The position numbers were made by a program, and so were the translations under genes. DNA of 64,000 bases, taken from assembly GCF_050269735.1 (NCBI RefSeq), contig NZ_JBNNIX010000001.1, forward strand, positions 124,001 to 188,000. Reading direction: 5' to 3'. Positions 17,256 through 26,187 of the stretch are shown here, in pieces. This DNA is from Paenisporosarcina sp050269735 (lineage in GTDB: Bacteria > Bacillota > Bacilli > Bacillales_A > Planococcaceae). The notes beneath the pieces are model-generated. The model ran no database searches. It saw nothing but the letters and a program-made list of their open reading frames with translations, and had not been told where the DNA came from. Positions within the stretch are counted from its first letter, which is position 1; every line of letters starts with the position of its first letter.

Positions 17256-18908
17256 ATGATTGCTGCACAAGATCGAAAGTTAGCTTTATGGAATATCGGA
17301 GTAGCATATATCGCTTTTCTTATTGGGACATTATGCGGGTTGCTGCAGGTTTTTATAAGAAATGATGCACTTCAATTACCAAGTTGGCTAGATTATTATC
17401 AAATATTAACTGCTCATGGCGTATTGCTTGCACTTATATTTACGACTTATTTTATTTTTGGTTTCTTTATTACGGGTATGAGTAAAAGTCTAGGAAGTTT
17501 CGGTCCAAAAGTTCGTCTCTTTTCTTGGATAGGCTTTTGGGTAACAACATTAGGAACATTAATGGCGACAGTGATGATTGTTTCTGGGGAAGCTTCAGTT
17601 CTCTATACTTTCTATGCGCCGTTGAAAGCTAGTGGTTGGTATTATGTAGGATTGGCTTTGTTTGTAGTAGGTACATGGATTAGTAGCTTTGCATTGGTAG
17701 GTCATTATCTTGTATGGCGTAAAAAACATAAAGGTCAATTAAGTCCATTATTTGCTTTCATGACCATCACGACAATTATCCTGTGGATCATCGCTTGTTT
17801 AGGTGTGGTAGCTACTGTACTATTCCAGTACATTCCTTGGGCGTTTGGTTTGGTGGACACAATTAACGTGGAGCTAAGCCGCTCTTTATTCTGGTATTTC
17901 GGTCATCCGCTCGTGTATTTCTGGTTATTGCCAGCATATATGGCTTGGTATGTGATCGTTCCAAAATTAATCGGTACAAAAGTTTTCAGTGATTCATTAG
18001 CACGGTTGTCATTTGTTTTATTTATTCTCTTTTCAATTCCGGTGGGCTTCCACCATCAATTAACAGAACCGGGAATCTCGAATTTCTGGAAGTTCCTTCA
18101 GGTCGTGCTGACATTCATGGTCATCATTCCATCATTAATGACTGCGTTCTCTATGTTTGCAACCTTCGAAATTTCTGGCCGTAAAAAGGGAGCAAAAGGG
18201 TTATTCGGCTGGTTCACGAAACTTCCTTGGAAAGACGTTCGCTTTACATCCATTTTTGTAGCGATGGCATTCTTCATTCCTGGTGGAGCGGGCGGGATCA
18301 TTAACGCGAGTTTCCAATTAAACGAAATCGTCCATAACACACTATGGATTGTCGGACATTTCCATATCACTGTCGGAACACCGGTAGCAATGACGTTCAT
18401 GGGACTGACGTTCTGGTTGATTCCATATTTAACAGGTCGTAAATTTTCTAAGTCCATGCAAAAACTAGGATTTATCCAAATTATTACGTGGACGATTGGT
18501 ATGCTCTTAATGTCAACATCGCAGCATCTGCTAGGACTTCTCGGAGCACCAAGACGTACGGCATATTCTAGTTACAATAACCATCCTTCCGCATTGGAAT
18601 GGTTTGACGGAATACTGACGAATCATGTAACGATGGCAATCGGAGGAAGCATTTTGTTCCTTTCAGCCATGATCCTAATTTATATCGTCGTGATGTCACT
18701 ATTTTTATCACCAAAAGCTGTACGTGCCGAGGATTTTGTTGAATTTCCAATGGCAGAAAGTGACGTTCAAAACACACCGAAATTTCTTGAAAACTGGTGG
18801 ATTTGGATTGGTATTGCATTCGTCCTTATCATTATTGCCTATGCCATTCCTTTAACAGGAATGATTCACCATGCACCTCCTGGCTCAGAAGGATTCAAAA
18901 CATGGTAG
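17256..18908 (+). CDS. cbaA: Cytochrome c oxidase subunit I, ba3 type
   Basis: A 550-residue membrane protein with about 13 helices. Expected ligands are visible. LTAHGVLLALIF carries a low-spin haem His, GHPLVYFWLLP the CuB His with its cross-linked Tyr, GFHHQLTEPG the two further CuB His, and GHFHITVG the haem His pair. It reduces O2 to water and pumps protons. Type B oxidases have high oxygen affinity, which fits control by Fnr when oxygen is low. ATG 17256 lies directly behind cbaB. Confidence 0.94.
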   Translation: MIAAQDRKLALWNIGVAYIAFLIGTLCGLLQVFIRNDALQLPSWLDYYQILTAHGVLLALIFTTYFIFGFFITGMSKSLGSFGPKVRLFSWIGFWVTTLGTLMATVMIVSGEASVLYTFYAPLKASGWYYVGLALFVVGTWISSFALVGHYLVWRKKHKGQLSPLFAFMTITTIILWIIACLGVVATVLFQYIPWAFGLVDTINVELSRSLFWYFGHPLVYFWLLPAYMAWYVIVPKLIGTKVFSDSLARLSFVLFILFSIPVGFHHQLTEPGISNFWKFLQVVLTFMVIIPSLMTAFSMFATFEISGRKKGAKGLFGWFTKLPWKDVRFTSIFVAMAFFIPGGAGGIINASFQLNEIVHNTLWIVGHFHITVGTPVAMTFMGLTFWLIPYLTGRKFSKSMQKLGFIQIITWTIGMLLMSTSQHLLGLLGAPRRTAYSSYNNHPSALEWFDGILTNHVTMAIGGSILFLSAMILIYIVVMSLFLSPKAVRAEDFVEFPMAESDVQNTPKFLENWWIWIGIAFVLIIIAYAIPLTGMIHHAPPGSEGFKTW

Positions 18909-18920
18909 GAGTTGAGTGAA

Positions 18921-19004
18921 ATGGTCTTAATGCTGATCTGTTTCTTTGTCGTCATCACCTTGGTAGTAGGCATGCTGGTTGAAATTAACACGATGGAAGA
19001 TTAA
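18921..19004 (+). CDS. Putative 27-residue membrane peptide at the end of the oxidase operon
   Basis: The frame reads MVLMLICFFVVITLVV-GMLVEINTMED in two parts: one hydrophobic helix with an acidic tail. ATG 18921 lies 12 bases after the cbaA stop, with AGGAG ten bases upstream. It ends at TAA just before the operon terminator. Small single-helix subunits are common in terminal oxidases, so an accessory or assembly role is plausible. Its size makes chance possible. I do not recognise a family. Confidence 0.55.
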   Translation: MVLMLICFFVVITLVVGMLVEINTMED

Positions 19005-19011
19005 TTGAAAG

Positions 19012-19051
19012 AAAAAGCATGCGGTGAGAATTTTCACTGCATGCTTTTTTT
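19012..19051. terminator. Bidirectional terminator between the oxidase operon and the SWIM gene
   Basis: Stem AGCATGCGGTGA/TCACTGCATGCT with one G-U, flanked by A5 and T7. The right arm overlaps the last codons of the minus-strand SWIM gene. Confidence 0.88.
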
Positions 19052-20632
19052 AGTATTGATTTTATTGAGTTCATCTAAAAAAGCGGTTCGCTTAGGGAAT
19101 TTTGATTTTAAGGTTTCAATCAACAAATTAGTGTCATCATTACCAAATAAACTTCTATATATTTTGATTTCCCGACAAACCTGGCGATACTTCGGACGGG
19201 CGGAGGCACTTTCTGCTTGGTTGTGTAACCATTGACCATACAATACTTTCGTTTCAGTTGGGAATTCAGCATTCAACCACTGAGCGTGTTGTTGAATAGC
19301 GTGCAAATTATCCCTACAGTAGTCAAGCATACGTTCATACAAACACTCTTGTTTTAAAATGAAAACGTAAGTAGAATCTATTCTCTTATTGCTCAATATG
19401 GATAGGAGGTTTTCTAAAACATCTTGCCAGTCATCAGAGGGATACAACTGTTTAAAGTCATTAAATAATTCAATATTGCCACTCCTCACAAGTTGAAAAG
19501 CAAGGGATTTTTGATTAGGAACGTCGTTAAGTAATTTATATATTTTGTATTGATGAATCCGCCATTGATTGACCAATCCAGGGTATTCAGCATGCTCACG
19601 TTCACCTGCAACAGCAATGTTCATAGCTTCATCCAAATCTTTCAGAACCAATGCTCTTTCGATGGCCAGTTCCTTTATCGCATTTAAATACAAATTTTCT
19701 TTCAGAAAACTTTCGATAGCTTGCTCATCTTTTTTTGTTGATAATAAGTCAAACTGTAGAATTTTTAACTGACTGAATTCAAATCTGGTCATGAAATCGA
19801 GTTCTGATTGCAAAGGAAGTTCAAGCATTTTCAAATGCTGTTCCATTATGTTGTACAGTTTTTCATCTTCACATAGCAGCATAGCAACTCTGAGCAAAGT
19901 GAATTTCCAGTCTGACCAATCTGCATATATCTTATTTTCAGACGCTTTAAGAATTTGAGTGAACATAGAGTTTTTTTCTTTGCTTGTCCAAGAGAAAACC
20001 CCACATGAAACAGCGAAATTAATTTTAGCAAGTATTTGTTGAATCAGTTCACCGAAATTACCTGATGAATCATCTGAGAACTGTAATGCCTTTACAACTG
20101 GCTGTAAAGTTTGAAGACCTGTCATAACAGCCATCTGGTAACGGTTCGTGTCTATATATATGTCCATTAATTTTACAACAGATTCTGCACCGTGGAGTGC
20201 ATTGAAAGATTGATGGTAATCAATGAAACCTCGATGTTTTGCGGAAGTTATAGAAGATTGAACAAGCATACCGGATTGTCTTAACTCATTTTTATCCAAA
20301 ATATCATTGTAAATAAGTTTTGAACGAACCGCGGTATTTGTAGGATTAACCTGTGACCGTGAAGAATGACTATCAAGTATTTTCAAGCATACCGCTACTT
20401 GATGTTTACAAAAATTTTCTAGAGCATGTGGACAATCACATTGAGAGAAAACAATTTCATAATTATTATTCAGTTCTATAAATACTAAATATTTTTCAGA
20501 GCCTACAACTGTTGCGGAATAAGTGTAAGCATTATCTTGTTTTAAATTTTGGACAAAACCATTTTGAAAATAATCTTCGCCCCGTTTAAATATACGGGAA
20601 GGAATGAACTGCTTAAAGTTTGAAAGATTCAT
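19034..20632 (-). CDS. SWIM zinc-finger protein
   Basis: About 532 residues. The SWIM motif is CDCPHALENFCKHQVAVCL near residues 62-80 (C-x-C, then C-x-H), a zinc-binding fold found in DNA- or protein-interacting proteins. The rest (residues 110-530) is long and helical with TPR-like periodicity but no catalytic motif. ATG 20632 is nine bases after GGAGG. The TTG at 20638 is too close to it. The gene is alone. The role is unknown, and SWIM proteins elsewhere work with Swi2/Snf2 helicases, none of which is seen here. Confidence 0.83.
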   Translation of the reverse strand: MNLSNFKQFIPSRIFKRGEDYFQNGFVQNLKQDNAYTYSATVVGSEKYLVFIELNNNYEIVFSQCDCPHALENFCKHQVAVCLKILDSHSSRSQVNPTNTAVRSKLIYNDILDKNELRQSGMLVQSSITSAKHRGFIDYHQSFNALHGAESVVKLMDIYIDTNRYQMAVMTGLQTLQPVVKALQFSDDSSGNFGELIQQILAKINFAVSCGVFSWTSKEKNSMFTQILKASENKIYADWSDWKFTLLRVAMLLCEDEKLYNIMEQHLKMLELPLQSELDFMTRFEFSQLKILQFDLLSTKKDEQAIESFLKENLYLNAIKELAIERALVLKDLDEAMNIAVAGEREHAEYPGLVNQWRIHQYKIYKLLNDVPNQKSLAFQLVRSGNIELFNDFKQLYPSDDWQDVLENLLSILSNKRIDSTYVFILKQECLYERMLDYCRDNLHAIQQHAQWLNAEFPTETKVLYGQWLHNQAESASARPKYRQVCREIKIYRSLFGNDDTNLLIETLKSKFPKRTAFLDELNKINTKKSMQ

Positions 20633-20837
20633 TATCAATCACCTCCAATATAGAACAACCATAAACGATAGATTAGTATTTGTTAACGATTCTTTTAAAA
20701 TTTTAGTAGAATATTAGTTGTAATTTTCCGTGTAATCTGACAATATAAGAGGTACGGACTTCTTAATTTTGTATGTATGATAGATTATGTAAACGCATAC
20801 ATATAAAGAGTCGGTCAATTAAAGGGGGAACTTAAAA

Positions 20838-22358
20838 ATGGTATATGCATTTCCAAACACTGAGGGTTCAATCGTAACTTTTAAAGAGAAGTATGATAAT
20901 TATATTAATGGTGAGTGGACAGCTCCGGTAAATGGTCAATATTTTGATAACTTGACTCCTGTCACAGGTCAAAACTTCACACAGATCGCTCGTTCAACTT
21001 CTGAAGATATTGAACTTGCGCTTGATGCAGCTCATGCAGCAAAAGATGCTTGGGGAAAAACGTCTGTTGCTGAACGTGCTAATATCTTAAACAAAATCGC
21101 GGATCGCATGGAAGAAAATCTAGAAATGCTTGCTGTAGCAGAAACTTGGGACAACGGGAAAGCCGTTCGTGAAACTTTAAACGCTGACTTACCACTTGCG
21201 ATTGATCATTTCCGTTACTTCGCAGGAGCAATTCGCGCGCAAGAAGGATCTTTAAGCCAAATTGATGACGATACAGTCGCTTATCATTTCCATGAGCCAA
21301 TCGGTGTTGTTGGGCAAATCATTCCTTGGAACTTCCCATTGTTAATGGCAGTTTGGAAGCTTGCACCGGCACTTGCTGCAGGTAACTGTGTAGTCTTGAA
21401 ACCAGCTGAGCAAACGCCAGCTAGTATTCTAGTATTTGCTGAACTTGTGGGCGACTTATTACCACCAGGTGTTATGAATATCGTAAACGGTTTCGGTTTG
21501 GAAGCTGGTAAACCACTTGCATCGAATCCACGTATCGGCAAAGTTGCTTTCACTGGTGAAACAACTACAGGCCGCATGATCATGCAATACGCATCACAAA
21601 ACTTGATTCCAGTTACGTTGGAACTTGGCGGTAAATCACCGAACATTTTCTTTGAAGATATTATGGACCATGACGATGCGTTTCTTGATAAAGCAGTAGA
21701 AGGCTTTGTATTATTCGCATTGAACCAAGGAGAAGTATGTACATGTCCTTCACGTGCATTAATTCAAGAATCAATCTACGATAAGTTCATGGAAAAAGTA
21801 TTGGCTCGTGTTGAAGCAATCAAGACAGGTAACCCACTAGATCCAAACACAATGATGGGTGCACAAGCTTCAAATGAACAATTAGAAAAAATCTTGTCTT
21901 ACTTGGATATCGGGAAACAAGAAGGCGCTGAATGCTTAATCGGTGGAGAGCGTAATAACATTGAAGGCGATTTCGCTGGCGGATACTATGTGAAGCCAAC
22001 TGTCTTCAAAGGAAATAACAAAATGCGTATTTTCCAAGAAGAAATCTTCGGGCCGGTTGTTTCTGTTACAACGTTCAAAACACAAGAAGAGGCACTTGAA
22101 ATTGCCAACGATACATTATACGGTCTAGGTGCTGGTGTATGGTCTCGTAACATGAACACTGCATACCGTTTCGGTCGTGCGATTCAAGCGGGCCGTGTTT
22201 GGACAAACTGTTACCATGCATACCCAGCTCACGCTGCATTCGGTGGTTACAAAATGTCAGGTATCGGTCGCGAAAACCACTTGATGATGTTAAACCATTA
22301 CCAACAAACGAAAAACTTGCTAGTTAGCTACAACGAAAACAAATTAGGATTCTTTTGA
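20838..22358 (+). CDS. Aldehyde dehydrogenase (AcoD/AldB type)
   Basis: A 506-residue NAD-dependent aldehyde dehydrogenase. The nucleotide-binding part shows IPWNFPLLMAVWKLAPALAAGN. The general base Glu lies in LELGGKSPN and the catalytic Cys in NQGEVCTCPSR. The VCTCPS motif, length and N-terminus are those of acetaldehyde dehydrogenases of the AcoD/ExaC/AldB branch. AAAGGGGG precedes ATG 20838. The DUF779 gene 19 bases downstream is the usual companion of this branch. It probably oxidises acetaldehyde or related aldehydes. Confidence 0.9.
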   Translation: MVYAFPNTEGSIVTFKEKYDNYINGEWTAPVNGQYFDNLTPVTGQNFTQIARSTSEDIELALDAAHAAKDAWGKTSVAERANILNKIADRMEENLEMLAVAETWDNGKAVRETLNADLPLAIDHFRYFAGAIRAQEGSLSQIDDDTVAYHFHEPIGVVGQIIPWNFPLLMAVWKLAPALAAGNCVVLKPAEQTPASILVFAELVGDLLPPGVMNIVNGFGLEAGKPLASNPRIGKVAFTGETTTGRMIMQYASQNLIPVTLELGGKSPNIFFEDIMDHDDAFLDKAVEGFVLFALNQGEVCTCPSRALIQESIYDKFMEKVLARVEAIKTGNPLDPNTMMGAQASNEQLEKILSYLDIGKQEGAECLIGGERNNIEGDFAGGYYVKPTVFKGNNKMRIFQEEIFGPVVSVTTFKTQEEALEIANDTLYGLGAGVWSRNMNTAYRFGRAIQAGRVWTNCYHAYPAHAAFGGYKMSGIGRENHLMMLNHYQQTKNLLVSYNENKLGFF

Positions 22359-22376
22359 TTGAAAGGAGAATGACCA

Positions 22377-22745
22377 ATGATTGAACGTGTCATCGCAACG
22401 GACGCTACGCTTGAACTGATCGACTTATTGAAAAGCAAGCATGGTCCTGTTATGTTCCACCAATCGGGAGGTTGCTGTGACGGGTCTGCACCGATGTGCT
22501 ACCCGGAAGGTGACTTAATAATAGGGGATCAAGATGTGCTGCTCGGTTCAATCGGCGACAGTCCTTTCTATATGCATAAAAGCCAATACGACTACTGGAA
22601 ACACACACAGTTAATTATTGATGTGGTAGATGGTCGAGGTGGCATGTTTTCACTCGAAGGCGTGGAAGGGAAAAGGTTTCTAACTAGATCCCGTGCTTTC
22701 ACTGCTGAAGAGAATAAAGAAATACAAGCAAGTTCAAATCAATAG
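22377..22745 (+). CDS. DUF779-family protein
   Basis: A 122-residue small protein. The hallmark HQSGGCCDGSAPMCYP near residues 28-43 has a double Cys and a third Cys, possibly metal-binding. LGSIGDSPFYM and QLIIDVVDGRGGMFSLE are also conserved. DUF779 genes are commonly found next to aldehyde dehydrogenase genes, as here. AAAGGAG precedes ATG 22377, and the transcript ends at a terminator. Its function is not established. An accessory role for the dehydrogenase is inferred from context only. Confidence 0.88.
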   Translation: MIERVIATDATLELIDLLKSKHGPVMFHQSGGCCDGSAPMCYPEGDLIIGDQDVLLGSIGDSPFYMHKSQYDYWKHTQLIIDVVDGRGGMFSLEGVEGKRFLTRSRAFTAEENKEIQASSNQ

Positions 22746-22753
22746 CTTTGAAT

Positions 22754-22797
22754 CCGTTATGTTTCAAGTGCAAACTTGGAGCATAACGGTTTTTTTA
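22754..22797 (+). terminator. Terminator of the aldehyde dehydrogenase-DUF779 operon
   Basis: Stem CCGTTATG/CATAACGG with further inner pairing TCAAGT/ACTTGG, then seven T. Confidence 0.88.
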
Positions 22798-22816
22798 TGA
22801 GTAAACTTGGGTGGAA

Positions 22817-22955
22817 GGGCATAAACCGCTGTTGAAGCGGAAAAACGAGGTTTGGAGGGAAATAAAGTCACTCCCAATGGGAATAACCCCCTCATGTAAG
22901 GAACAAATCAAGTTGAAAGGGAATAAATGCAACCCAAGGAATAAAGGGTTTTCAA
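22817..22955. repeat. Degenerate about 21-bp-period array H (core GGGAATAAA), seven units
   Basis: GGNANTAA-like cores recur with the ATAA element at 22821, about 22842, 22862, 22883, 22903, 22923 and 22941. Spacing is 18-21 bp, less exact than in the other arrays. It follows the terminator of the aldehyde dehydrogenase operon by 20 bases. Confidence 0.65.
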
Positions 22956-23030
22956 GACGTATGTAGAAGAGGTATCAAATAGAATAAACATACTTCACCA
23001 GAAACTAACAACTAAAAGGAGTGAATTGAA

Positions 23031-23237
23031 GTGGGCTACTTTTTCTTGGCAATTTTAATAGGAGTCATCATTTGGACACTGTGGAGACTAGGGACGAAAC
23101 GTAGATTGCCCCTAAATCATTACAAGCCATTTGACGACGCCATAGAAGGAACTAAAGATGATATGAAAGCGTCATCACTTCATGATACAAAGCATGAAAC
23201 AGAGTACGAAGAAACCACTTCGAAAAAAGAGGATTAA
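23031..23237 (+). CDS. Small membrane protein, unknown
   Basis: 68 residues. One N-terminal membrane helix (YFFLAILIGVIIWTLWRL) is followed by a basic stop-transfer GTKRR and a charged Glu/Lys-rich tail. The NHYKPFDDAIEG segment recalls small Bacillus membrane proteins with a Tyr-x-Pro-Phe-Asp motif, but I cannot name a family with confidence. The start is GTG 23031 with AAAGGAG ten bases upstream. It stands just before the NIPSNAP-Nudix gene. Confidence 0.7.
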   Translation: MGYFFLAILIGVIIWTLWRLGTKRRLPLNHYKPFDDAIEGTKDDMKASSLHDTKHETEYEETTSKKED

Positions 23238-23294
23238 TAGTTGATTCTCGTCTAGGTTTTTCATTAAATCCACTGAAACGAAAGAAGGTATAGC

Positions 23295-24056
23295 ATGCTG
23301 TTCAGAAGAAAAATGTACACCATCAAACCAGAAATGCTGGAGACGTTTAATCACTTTTTTCACACTTACTTATTGCCGAATCAATTGACGCATGGTGCAC
23401 GTTTAATCGGTCGTTGGGTCAACACGGATAAAACGGAAATTATGGCAATGTGGGGTTACCGAGATATGGAAGACTTTGAGCGTGTGGATCAAGCGATTCG
23501 TGCTTCTGAACTCCATGAAACGGCACAAACTTTTCGAAAAACTTTGCCAGCATTATTTGAGACAAGCACTGAAGATTTTATGGAGTGGACAGGTGACTAT
23601 TCAATTTCGCGATTTGTTGTGGCTGTCTCAGGCTTCATTCAAAATGAAGCGGGAGAAGTACTTTTGGTTCGAAATGGACATAGATCCGATACATATGAAA
23701 TGCCAGGCGGACGTGTAGAACCGGGTGAGAGTTTGCAACAAGCGGTGGCGCGGGAAGTGTTTGAAGAAACGGGAATCCATGCGGAAATCGGGAACATACT
23801 AGGCGTTTATCAAAATGTCACAAGCGGAGTCTTTTGTATCGTTTATGGAGGAAAGGCGATAGAAGGGAAACCTACACCTCAACCCGGTGAAACGATCGAC
23901 GTACAGTTTGTTGAATTGAATGAAACGAATGTCAGCGACTGGATCACAAGAGAGCATTTCGCAACACGTGTCCATAATGCCATGAAACCAGGAAATGTCG
24001 CATACGAATCGTACGAAACAAAACCATATCGATTACTTGAACGAGTGGAAAGTTAA
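23295..24056 (+). CDS. NIPSNAP-like and Nudix hydrolase fusion protein
   Basis: 253 residues in two domains. Residues 1-100 look like a NIPSNAP/dimeric alpha-beta barrel domain (LPNQLTHGARLIGRWV, MAMWGYRDMEDFERVDQAI). Residues 105-240 are a Nudix hydrolase with a full Nudix box beginning GGRVEPGE and ending REVFEETGI. The fusion suggests hydrolysis of a nucleoside-diphosphate-linked or oxidised compound steered by the first domain. The stop lies three bases before fosB, so the two are almost certainly co-translated. Confidence 0.85.
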   Translation: MLFRRKMYTIKPEMLETFNHFFHTYLLPNQLTHGARLIGRWVNTDKTEIMAMWGYRDMEDFERVDQAIRASELHETAQTFRKTLPALFETSTEDFMEWTGDYSISRFVVAVSGFIQNEAGEVLLVRNGHRSDTYEMPGGRVEPGESLQQAVAREVFEETGIHAEIGNILGVYQNVTSGVFCIVYGGKAIEGKPTPQPGETIDVQFVELNETNVSDWITREHFATRVHNAMKPGNVAYESYETKPYRLLERVES

Positions 24057-24059
24057 CGG

Positions 24060-24473
24060 ATGAAAATAAATCATCTTCTGTTTTCCGTGAATGACTTGGA
24101 CAGTTCTATCCGATTTTATAAGGAAGTGTTCGGAGCCAAGTTATTGTTGAAAGGACGAAAGACAGCCTATTTTGACTTGGATGGATTGTGGTTGGCTCTA
24201 AATGAGGAAACTGACATTCCGCGAAATGAAATAAAGGAATCCTACACACATATGGCTTTCACAATTACCGAGGAAGAATATGAAGCAAAGCTAGTCAGGC
24301 TTAACCATTTGAATGTGTCGATTTTGCCTGGCAGAGAGCGGGATGAGCGGGATAAAAAATCCATTTACTTTGAAGACTTAGATGGCCATAAGTTTGAATT
24401 TCACACGGGCACGATGCGGGATAGACTGCAATATTACAAAGATAAGAAAGAACATGTGGAGTTTTTTGGCTAA
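24060..24473 (+). CDS. fosB: Metallothiol transferase FosB (fosfomycin resistance)
   Basis: A 137-residue glyoxalase-fold enzyme, close to the usual 139. Metal ligands are His5 (INHLLFSV), His64 (SYTHMAF) and Glu113 (GHKFEFHTG). LPGRERDERDKKSIYF is the family signature. FosB opens the epoxide of fosfomycin with bacillithiol. It follows the NIPSNAP-Nudix gene after three bases. Its presence implies a bacillithiol-making host. Chromosomal fosB is usual in Bacillales, so no recent transfer is implied. Confidence 0.93.
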   Translation: MKINHLLFSVNDLDSSIRFYKEVFGAKLLLKGRKTAYFDLDGLWLALNEETDIPRNEIKESYTHMAFTITEEEYEAKLVRLNHLNVSILPGRERDERDKKSIYFEDLDGHKFEFHTGTMRDRLQYYKDKKEHVEFFG

Positions 24474-24500
24474 GTTTTTAAAAAAATAAAAATCATGTCA

Positions 24501-24543
24501 AAAACAGACGTTCTACTTAATAAAGAAGACGTCTGTTTTGTTT
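24501..24543. terminator. Terminator between fosB and the convergent membrane protein gene
   Basis: Stem AAAACAGACGT/ACGTCTGTTTT with an 18-nt loop. It is usable from both directions. Confidence 0.82.
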
Positions 24544-24576
24544 ATGCTTCAAGAGGATTTCACTTCATTAATAGAA

Positions 24577-25356
24577 TTAATTCTCGCGATAGCACGGAGG
24601 CAAATTGCCTTCTTCACTATGCACAGACAAACTTCCTCGTTCAACTGTATAAGATATAGAATAAATACCTTCTCCAACATTTTGACTCCAAAGCCAACGT
24701 TCTGTAAAGGTAACCAGATAAATTTCCTTTCCGATTTCCTTAGCATTACTTTCTCGAGTCACTTGATAACCATTAATCGTGCCTTCCCACTGCCCAACTT
24801 CTCTAGGAAAATCATCGATAACCGTTCCTTCTCCAGAAGTTGCAAATTCTATCGCATCTTCTTTTGTAAAAGGTGGCATAGGTGGAGAAATAACATGAAA
24901 ATATGCCCAGAATATCAGAAGGGAAGTAATGGGAATGAAGAAAAAGAGTTTAAGGCTTTTACTTTCTGTCATTCTTCTATAGAGCAATTTGTCTATCACC
25001 GCATATAACAAAGCAGCTAGCACTCCGACTATAGCCATTTGTAATTCTTGAAAAAATATTTGGTTCGCTAAACCGAAAAAACCGAGAATCAACACATAAA
25101 GCCAATCGTGTCGCTTAAACCATTTGCGTTGTAAATACTCAATTCCGACAGAAACCAAATTCCCGTATATGAGAATGATAACCCCAATGTACATAAAGAA
25201 AATAAGAAACCAACCAATGAATTGATCTCCTTGGTTGTAAGTGATTTCTTCTCTTCCTATTAGGTTGAGAGAAGCCAGCAACAACGAGAAAATGATTGTA
25301 GTGACAGACGTTGTAATTAACTTTCTGAAAATAAGGCTTCCAATTTCGTTATGCAT
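24577..25356 (-). CDS. Multi-span membrane protein, unknown
   Basis: 259 residues. Five hydrophobic segments lie in the first 170 residues (for example LITTSVTTIIFSLLLASLNLI, GWFLIFFMYIGVIILIYG and LFFFIPITSLLIFWAYFHVI). A soluble tail of about 90 residues follows (FTKEDAIEFATSGEGTVIDDF), probably outside the cell. That tail resembles small extracytoplasmic domains but matches no family I can name. It may be co-transcribed with the esterase and Nudix genes upstream on the same strand. Confidence 0.72.
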   Translation of the reverse strand: MHNEIGSLIFRKLITTSVTTIIFSLLLASLNLIGREEITYNQGDQFIGWFLIFFMYIGVIILIYGNLVSVGIEYLQRKWFKRHDWLYVLILGFFGLANQIFFQELQMAIVGVLAALLYAVIDKLLYRRMTESKSLKLFFFIPITSLLIFWAYFHVISPPMPPFTKEDAIEFATSGEGTVIDDFPREVGQWEGTINGYQVTRESNAKEIGKEIYLVTFTERWLWSQNVGEGIYSISYTVERGSLSVHSEEGNLPPCYREN

Positions 25357-25385
25357 AGACTTCTCCTAACTGCCAATAGTTTTTG

Positions 25386-26156
25386 CTATTCAAATAAATA
25401 CTTAATAACGCCAGGCACTCGCTTTCTGAAAAAGGAATAGCTATGCTCTTCATCATCAAGAATATCAAATTTAACGTTTGGGGTTTTTACTTTTAATATT
25501 TCATAAATTCGCTGATTAGAGTCTAAAAAACCTTTGCTTATTCTTTCATTTTCATGCGCTTCTTTCGTTCCACAATCCATGTAAAACTTCTCAATTGAAG
25601 ACAAATCCGTTTTTCTCAAGAGCTTCTCTATTTCTTCCTGATTACGCCAACAGGCAGAGGAAATAGTTGCGACTTTTGTGAATACATGTGAATAACGAGC
25701 AGCGGCATATGTGGAAATTAATCCGCCTAGTGAAATCCCAGCAATACTTGTCGAGTCTTCCAAAGTTCGATAAGTTCGATCTATGTAAGGCTTAAGTTCA
25801 TGGACAATAAAGTCAACATAAGCGGCACCTTTGCCTCCAGTTGTACTGACCTGACCACTTAAATTCTTGCTATACTCACCATCTACCCAAGGACAGTACT
25901 CGTTTTTGCGTTCGTCCCCAACAATATTGGTATCTATCCCAACCACGATGATTTCTAATTTATGTTCATCCAAGTAATTTTTTAAATCTAGTGAAATACC
26001 TTTAATAGCCTCTTCATCCAGAAAGACATTTTGTCCATCATGCATATAAAGGACGGGGTAACGCTTCGTTTCTTCCGCGTAATTGACAGGCGTATAGACG
26101 CGAATAGTCCGATCATGGTTGAATGCGGAAATACGGAAATTGAATTTTTCTAACAT
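25386..26156 (-). CDS. Alpha/beta-hydrolase of the esterase D/Fes family
   Basis: 256 residues. RYPVLYMHDGQNVF is the HDG oxyanion motif of the family, AGISLGGL near residue 147 carries the nucleophile Ser, and DDEEHSYSFF near the C-terminus supplies the His. There is no signal peptide. The family includes siderophore and acyl esterases, and the substrate here is unknown. The next gene upstream on the strand, a Nudix protein, ends 31 bases before it, so the two are likely co-transcribed. Confidence 0.83.
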   Translation of the reverse strand: MLEKFNFRISAFNHDRTIRVYTPVNYAEETKRYPVLYMHDGQNVFLDEEAIKGISLDLKNYLDEHKLEIIVVGIDTNIVGDERKNEYCPWVDGEYSKNLSGQVSTTGGKGAAYVDFIVHELKPYIDRTYRTLEDSTSIAGISLGGLISTYAAARYSHVFTKVATISSACWRNQEEIEKLLRKTDLSSIEKFYMDCGTKEAHENERISKGFLDSNQRIYEILKVKTPNVKFDILDDEEHSYSFFRKRVPGVIKYLFE

Positions 26157-26187
26157 GATTATTCTCAGCCCTTCTTTTTAAAGCTTC

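Noticed and set aside
24538..25008. Plus-strand ORF of 156 codons opposite the membrane protein gene
   Set aside because: No start signal or domain, and the minus-strand frame has clear membrane segments and a fitting terminator.
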